A stretch of 64,000 nt of DNA, taken from assembly GCA_947846985.1 (NCBI GenBank), contig CANTUZ010000025.1, positions 5,330,100 through 5,394,099 on the forward strand, given 5' to 3'. Each line of letters starts with the position of its first letter. Positions within the stretch are counted from its first letter, which is position 1. Below, piece after piece: positions 58,452 to 64,000 of the stretch. The translations under genes and the position numbers were made by a program. The stretch is from Fratercula arctica (Eukaryota; Chordata; Aves; Charadriiformes; Alcidae). Under the pieces are notes generated by a model, which made no database searches, was not told the DNA's origin, and saw only the letters and a list, made by a program, of their open reading frames with translations.

Positions 58452-58741
58452 CTGGTCCTGCTACTAAAGACTGAGGCAAAGAAGATATTAAGTACCTCAG
58501 CCTTTTCCTCGTCCTTGGTCACTATGTTTCTCCCCCTGTCTAATAAAGGATGGAGATTATCCTTAGTCCTCCTTTTATTGCTAATGTATTTATAGAAACA
58601 GGTTTTATTGTCCTTAACAATAGAAGCCAGATTAAGTTCTAGTTGGACTTTGGCCCTTCTAATTTTCTCCCTACATAGCCTCACATCATCTTTATAGTCC
58701 TCATTAGTGGCCTGCCCCTTCTTCCAAAGGCCATAAACTCT

Positions 58742-58743
<2 letters not shown>

Positions 58744-58776
<33 letters not shown>
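58744..58776. repeat. 33-base poly-T tract inside CR1 ORF2
   Basis: Falls in the minus-strand ORF2 linker where the CR1 has a Lys-rich stretch next to 'VYGLWKKGQ', so it looks like slippage expansion of an A-rich Lys codon run. Confidence 0.85.
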
Positions 58777-58781
<5 letters not shown>

Positions 58782-58950
58782 GAGTTGCAGCCATACTGCT
58801 CTGTTCAGCCAGGCTGGTCTTTTTCCCCAACGTCTCGTTTTTCAGCACATGGGGATGGCCTGCTCCTGCACCTTTAAGACTTCCTTCTTGAAAAATCTCC
58901 AGCCTTCCTGGACTCCTTTACCCTTCAGGACTGCCTCCCAAGGGACTCTG

Positions 58951-59825
58951 TCAATCAGGCTCCTGAAAAGACCAAAGTCCACCCTCCGGAACTCCATGAT
59001 GGCAGTTCTGCTGACCCCCCTCCTTGCTTCTCTGAGAATCAAAAACCTCAATCATTTTGTGATCACTATGCCCAAGACAGCCTCCAACTGTCACATCCCC
59101 CACAAGTCCTTCTCTGTTTACAAACAGCAGGTCCAGCAGGGCTCTTTCCCTAGTCAGTTCCCTCACCAGCTGTGTCAGGAAGTTATACTCAACACACTCC
59201 AGGAACCTCCTAGACTGTTCCCTCTCAGCTGTATTGTGTTCCCAGCTGATATCTGATAAGTTGAAGTCCCCCACGAAGACAAGGGCTAGTGATCTTGAGA
59301 TTTCTCCCAGCTGCTTATAGACTATTTCATCTACCTCTACATCCTGGTTGGGCGGTCTATAACAGACTCCCACCATGATATCTGCCTTGTTGGCCTTCCC
59401 CCTGATTCTTACCCATAAACACTCAACCCTATTGTCACCATCATTAAGTTCTAGACATTCATAACACTCCTTAACATATAGAGCCACCTCATCTCATCTC
59501 CTCTCCTTCCTTTCCTATCCCTTCTGAAGATATTATAGCCATCCATTGCAGCACTCCAGTTATACAAGTCATCCCACCACGTTTCTGTGATGGCAACTAC
59601 ACCATAGTTTTCCTGCTGCACAATGGCTTCCAGCTCCTCCTGTTTGTTGCCCATGCTGCATGCATTAGTGTAGAAGCACTTCAGTTGGGCTAATGGTCCC
59701 GCTATCTTTTTGCTGGGAAAAGCCCTAATTCCTACCTGTCCATTCCGAGGCGCGGTCATAGTTTCTAACCCGTCAATGATGCTCACATCACTGCTGCTGC
59801 ATGGACCTCCATCCCCTACCTTCAC
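58951..59825 (-). pseudogene. CR1 ORF2 endonuclease (APE-type)
   Basis: 59451-59825 holds the start ('LKCFYTNACSMGNKQEEL') and the catalytic Glu block 'AITETWWDD'. 58951-59487 holds 'GDFNLSDISW' (Asp/Asn) and 'LGHSDHKMI' (Asp/His). All signature residues are readable; a frameshift at about 59480 separates the halves. Confidence 0.9.
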
Positions 59826-59984
59826 TGAGTCAGCAGATCAAGGGATCGCACTAGCACACCATCCCACAAACTTTGACACACCACCCCCAGGCTTGTCTCT
59901 AGAGAGCCTGGTTTCATCCCCTTACCCCTTAAAATCTAGTTTAAAGCCCTTTTGATGAGCCCTGCCAACTCCTGTGCCAAGATC

Positions 59985-60071
59985 TAGCGGAAGATGTCCC
60001 TGCCCATGGCAGGGGGGTTGGAACTAGATGATCTTTAAGGTCCCTTCCAACCCTACCAATTCTATGATTCT
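59985..60071 (+). mobile_element. Nested 87-bp CR1 3' tail inside CR1 ORF1
   Basis: Plus-strand CR1 3' end ('TTGGAACTAGATGATCTTT', 'CAATTCTATGATTC') within the minus-strand ORF1. Flanked by AAGATC at 59979-59984 and 60072-60077. ORF1 sequence resumes directly on both sides. Confidence 0.85.
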
Positions 60072-60074
60072 AAG

Positions 60075-61180
60075 ATCCTTTTCCCCTTTTGAGACACGTG
60101 TACCCCGTCTGTCACCAGCAGGCCTGGTGTCATGTAAACCAACCTATGATCAAAAACCCCAAAGTCCTGCCACTGACACCAGGCACAGAGCCAGGTATTG
60201 ATCTGCTGGCTCTTCCTGTTTCTTCCCTCATCATTCCCTGTAACTGGAGGGATAGGGAACACTACTTGTGCTCCTGATCCCTTAACCAGTTGTCCCAAGG
60301 CCTGGGAGTCTCTCTTGATCACCCTTAGGCTTCTTGTTGCTTCTTCATCATTGCCTGTCTGAAAAATCAGTAACAGATAATAATCTAAGGGCCATACCAG
60401 GGAAGGAAACTTTCTCTTTATATCTTTAACCCAGGCCCCAGGGAGGCAGCAGACTTCCCTAAGAAGTGGGTCCAGTCTGAATATTGGGCCTTCCGCTCCC
60501 TTCAGGAGGGAGTCACCTATGACAATGATCCGTCTTTTTTTTCTTTACTGAAGAGGTTTTGATGCAGGTTCAGCTTAACCTCAGCAACACTTCAACACTA
60601 ACTGAATAATCTTCCTTGTCATGGTTCAATTCTGCATATAGAGCCTCATACCTATTTTTCAAGGGTACCTAGGAAGGTGGAGGGGTTACTGAGAAGACAC
60701 GTTTGTTGCCATTGCCCCCATTCTCTAAGTTACCTCATTCATCCAGGCAGAGAGAGGACAGGGAATCCTCTTTGTCTATATTCCCTGTCTGCCTGTTGGG
60801 CCTGTCCCAGGGAAGGTCAGGTGCAATTCCAACAGTCTATCTCTCTCTTACACTCCCTGATAGTTCTCAATCTACTTATTTCCTCCCAGAGCTCCATCAC
60901 TAAGCAGAGTAATTCCTCTACCTGGATGCACCTCCCACAGACATGCTCACTGCTGCCATCTGATACTGGCATGAGTAGGGCACACCCTGCAGCCTGACAC
61001 CTGGGTGGTAGCATGCTCCCACGAGAGCTCCATCTGGGAAGCTGCCTCAGTCCTGCTGGGTGCAGAGCTTAGGGAGGCTAGGACTTTCCACCGGATAGGT
61101 ACCATGGCTCCCTGGTCAAGCTGGTACAGCTTCCACACAAACTGCCACACCACACTTCGCTTGCTTGCTCTGGTCACAGT
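60075..61180 (-). pseudogene. CR1 ORF1 (esterase-like)
   Basis: The SGNH/GDSL block is intact as 'VIGDSLLKG' at about 60515-60540, followed by 'REVCCLPGAW'. The Asp/His block appears as 'VTDGVHVSQKGKR' (60062-60322). Upstream is a Cys/His-rich and helical region ('CGRCIQVEELL'). Stops occur in several places. The ORF1 C-terminus continues left of the nested tail to about 59920. Confidence 0.8.
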
Positions 61181-61696
61181 ACTCCCTAGGGCTGCCTATT
61201 ATGGGAGTGGGGGTGGCCGCCCTTACTGCTGGCCTCAGCCCCGCCTCCACCTTGTCAACAACCCTCCTGTGAGCTGCTGGCTCCCGTGGGTTGCCTGCAC
61301 TCTCCCAGTGTTTTCCTGGCTCTGGAAAGCTCAGGAGAAGCTCCTTTTTGCTGCAAACCCCTGCTCCCTTGCAGACATACCTACACCGGAGCTGTTCCTT
61401 GGCGAGCGCATTGTTAAACCTGCATCAAACAAATCACTGAGGTGCAGCTGGATTGTACAATTAACTCATTCAACTTGAATATTTTGTTTGCATTTTGAAG
61501 TAGAACACAGCTGATCCAGATTAAACAATATCAATGCAACAGTGTAATCTCTCACAGTAAAGCACAACATGAGAAACAAAGTCACTGAGCCTTTGTGCTG
61601 CTAGTGGAAGCTATAAAGTAGAAGAAAGCTAGAAAACAAAGTTTATCAATAAGAAAATTACAATTATGGAAACCAACTTTCTTTATACTTGTCTGT

Positions 61697-62053
61697 TGTC
61701 GTGGTTTGGCCTCAGATGGCAACAAAGAACCATGTGCCGCTCTCTTGAGCTTTCCCACTACGGGAAAGAATCGGAAAAAAAAGGCAAAACTTGTGGGTTG
61801 AGATAAAGGCAGTTTAACAGAACAGCAAAGGGAACAGGAAAACAACAACAGTAACTGGGACAGAGGAAACACGATTATGGAACCGCTGCTCACCGGCCTC
61901 ACCAGCCGGACCCAGGATGCCCCAGCTCCAAGCAGCGACTTCCTGCCCCCTCCCCCGGCAGCTCAGACTGGGCATGGCTCACATGGAATGGGATACCTGT
62001 GTCCCTGCTGGAGCCTGCGGAAAATTAACCCTATCCCCACTGGAACCAGGACA
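61697..62053 (-). repeat. 3' LTR of inverted ERVL provirus
   Basis: Reverse complement runs TGTCCTGGTTCC to ACGACA; same layout as 13534-13904. Confidence 0.9.
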
Positions 62054-62550
62054 TTATGCACCCCTTATTCCATACCATCTGTGCCATGCCCAGATCTTAC
62101 AGGTTCCAATGAATTGCCACCGCTTTCCCCTGTCTTATATAAAATATATATATATGTACATATATATTCATACAGATATAATGCCCTTAGTCTATGGGCC
62201 ATCCCTCTAAAATGTCTGTTGAGTTCATTTAATCCGTGGCTTTGGGCTCCATCTGTTAGAAGAGTCTCTCAGGGCAGGTGAGATGGTGTGTGGTGCTGGA
62301 CTGTTGCATGCTGTATTTTTGGAGCTTGTGACTGGTGTACCGGGTCTGGCTCATGCCCACAGTCCATGGGCTGAAGATGTAGATCTTGAGGAAGTTGCTG
62401 GGCTCCAGCTGTTAAGGTCAATTCTGATCCCATCACCGCTGCGCTTTACTCAGTTTTTCATCAAAGCCCATCTGTCCTTAATTTGGGTGATTCTTACTGT
62501 AGTACAACTGATAGCAATTAACATCATACAATTTGATTCATTGGATATTC

Positions 62551-63297
62551 TCATGCAAAATCAGATCCCCATGAGGTACACATGGGTCCTCCATACCAAA
62601 GAGGCTTCAAACGCTTGGCTTGCTTGATTGCAGCGCATGTCTCACATTCATGGATGACCTGTGCAATAGTGTCCATGGTCAAGTCCACCCCTCGGTCACG
62701 AGCCCATCTATATGTCGCATCTCTTCCTTGATGGCCTGAGGTCTCATGGGCCCACCGAGCTATGAATAGTTCACCCTTATGTTGCCAGTCCAGATTCACC
62801 TGAGCCACTCCAATCCTAGCAGCCCGATCCACCTGCTGGTTGTTCTGATGTTCCTCCGTGGCCCGATTCTTCGGTACATGGGCATCTACGTGGCATACTT
62901 TCACAACCAGATTCTCTATCCGGGCAGCAATGTCTTGCCATAATTCAGCAGCCCAGATGGGTTTGCCTCTGCGCTGCCAGTTGCCCTGCTTCCACTGCTG
63001 TAACCACCCCCACAGAGCATTTGCCACCATCCATGAGGCAGTGTAGAGATAAAGTACTGGCCATTTTTCTCGCTTGGCAATGTCTACGGACAGCTGAATG
63101 GCTTTCACCTCTGCAAACTGGCTCGATTCACCTTGTCCTTCACTGGCTTCTGCAACTTGTCGTGTAGGACTCCACACAGCAGCCTTCCACTTTCGATGCT
63201 TTCCCACAATTCGGCAGGACCCATCAGTGAACAGGGCATATTGCTTCTCATTTTCTGGCACTTTATTATATGGTGGGGCCTCCTCCGCATGCGTCAT
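62551..63297 (-). pseudogene. ERVL RNase H and integrase N-terminal part, core deleted
   Basis: RNase H 'FTDGSC' is present and the catalytic block reads 'YTASW', with Ala as in 13534-19763. The integrase HHCC block follows, then the frame jumps from 'LKPLWYGG' straight into post-pol non-coding sequence ('MCTSWGSDFA'). Relative to 18200-18842 about 640 bp, the whole D,D,E core, are missing. Confidence 0.9.
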
Positions 63298-64000
63298 GTT
63301 CGAAAGCTTGTCGTTGCTCAGGACCCCATTTAAAATCGTTCTTCTTCCGGGTTACTTGATACAGAGGGCTTACAATTAGACTGTAATCTGGGATATGCAT
63401 CCTCCAAAAACCCACAATGCCTAAGAAAGCTTGTGTTTCCTTTTTACTAATTGGTGCAGACATAGCTGCTCTTTTGTTGATCACATCCATTGGGATCTGG
63501 CAGCGTCCATCTTGCCATTTTATTCCAAAGAACTGGATCTCCTGTGCAGGTCCCTTGACCTTCCTTCGTTTTATGGCAAAACCAGCTTTCAGAAGGATTT
63601 GGACTATTTTATCCCCTTTCTCAAAAACTTCTTCTGCTGTGTTTCCCCATACAATGATGTCATCAATGTATTGCACATGTTCTGGAGCTTCACCCTGTTC
63701 CAGTGCAGTCTGGATCAGTCCATGGCAAATGGTGGGGCTGTGTTTCCACCCCTGGGGCAGTCGATTCCAGGCATACTGGATGCCCCTCCAAGTGAAAGCA
63801 AACTGTGGCCTGCACTCTGCTGCCAAAGGGATTGAGAAAAATGCATTCGCTATATCAATCGTGGCATACCACTTGGCTGCCTTGGACTCCAGTTCATACT
63901 GGAGTTCTAGCATGTCCGGCACAGCAGCGCTCAGTGGTGGCGTGACTTCATTCAGGCCACGATAGTCTACAGTTAGCCTCCACTCTCCATTAGATTTTCA
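63266..64000 (-). pseudogene. ERVL reverse transcriptase (cut by window edge)
   Basis: 63266-63922 open: 'LPQGW', 'YIDDIIVWG', 'FFGIKWQDG'. Ends at 'RQAFEHDACG' where a deletion of the rest of the RT and the connection joins it to the RNase H start. The upstream part continues to the window edge. Confidence 0.9.

Larger units (their letters stand above)
56809..61440 (-). mobile_element. Nearly full-length CR1 LINE (about 4.6 kb)
   Basis: From tail (56809) to beyond ORF1 (about 61180), with probable 5' UTR to about 61440. ORF2 RT (56892-58450), linker (58421-58684) and endonuclease (58951-59690) precede ORF1 (60075-61180) in minus order. Frameshifts and stops break both ORFs. An 87-bp CR1 tail is nested in ORF1 and a 33-base poly-T tract lies in the ORF2 linker. 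It is almost identical to 8600-9602 at its 3' end. Confidence 0.9.
61697..64000 (-). mobile_element. ERVL-class provirus, 3' half, inverted, runs off window
   Basis: Same family as 13534-19763. The 3' LTR occupies 61697-62053 and pol lies at 62570-64000. The flank beyond the LTR is TCTGT (61692-61696), the expected target duplication. The integrase core and the RT-RNase H connection are deleted. Confidence 0.9.

Overview
The window looks like a bird genome, most probably a female-specific W chromosome. It is dominated by CR1 LINEs with the avian 3' end (short ATTCTATG-type tails, no poly-A) and by several families of avian endogenous retrovirus (ERV). It also holds one gene that reads as HINT1W, the diverged W-linked copy of HINT1. 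W linkage is an inference from the HINT1W-like substitutions and the repeat density; the sequence carries no chromosome label. There are no bacterial, tRNA or rRNA genes, and no CRISPR array.

Layout. 1-4213: 5'-truncated class II (ERVK/betaretrovirus-like) provirus with broken pol, a remnant env TM and a 3' LTR, joined to an ERVL-type pol fragment (4214-6848). A minus-strand CR1 (5321-6424) flanked by a 7-bp duplication splits that fragment. 6849-10310: LTR-like sequence and two rearranged plus-strand CR1s. 10820-13430: CpG-rich promoter region and the three-exon HINT1W-like gene, with a poly-A signal at 13425. 13534-19763: an ERVL-class provirus with both LTRs, a 5-bp target duplication (AGTGT), gag and pol but no env, inserted about 100 bp beyond the HINT1W poly-A signal. 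20095-24594: LTR pieces, a solo LTR of about 920 bp and CR1 fragments. 26414-27212: minus-strand ERV 5' end (LTR, tRNA-Leu-like primer site, gag start). 27213-29648: two CR1s meeting tail to tail. 30215-32392: LTR, ERVL-like pol and 3' LTR. 32918-38345: CR1s in AT-rich unique DNA.

38511-38828: a well-formed exon encoding the first 18 residues of CDC42SE2 (SPEC2), a CDC42 effector whose gene neighbours HINT1 in other vertebrates. The later exons are not seen. About 480 bp downstream begins a 2.26-kb purine-rich degenerate repeat (39311-41575). 42530-50470: LTR fragments and minus-strand CR1s. 52300-53560: a CpG island with no recognised gene. 54985-56540: a roughly 1.07-kb LTR next to an older LTR. 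56809-61440: a nearly full-length CR1 (ORF1 esterase, ORF2 endonuclease and RT) with an 87-bp CR1 tail nested in it and a 33-base poly-T tract. 61697-64000: the 3' half of a second ERVL provirus, minus strand, running off the window.

The host signal is therefore small: a HINT1W-like gene and a CDC42SE2 exon keep a HINT1-CDC42SE2 linkage inside a repeat-dominated block. All ERV and CR1 copies appear disabled by stops, frameshifts or deletions, and several CR1 pairs show uneven similarity suggestive of gene conversion.
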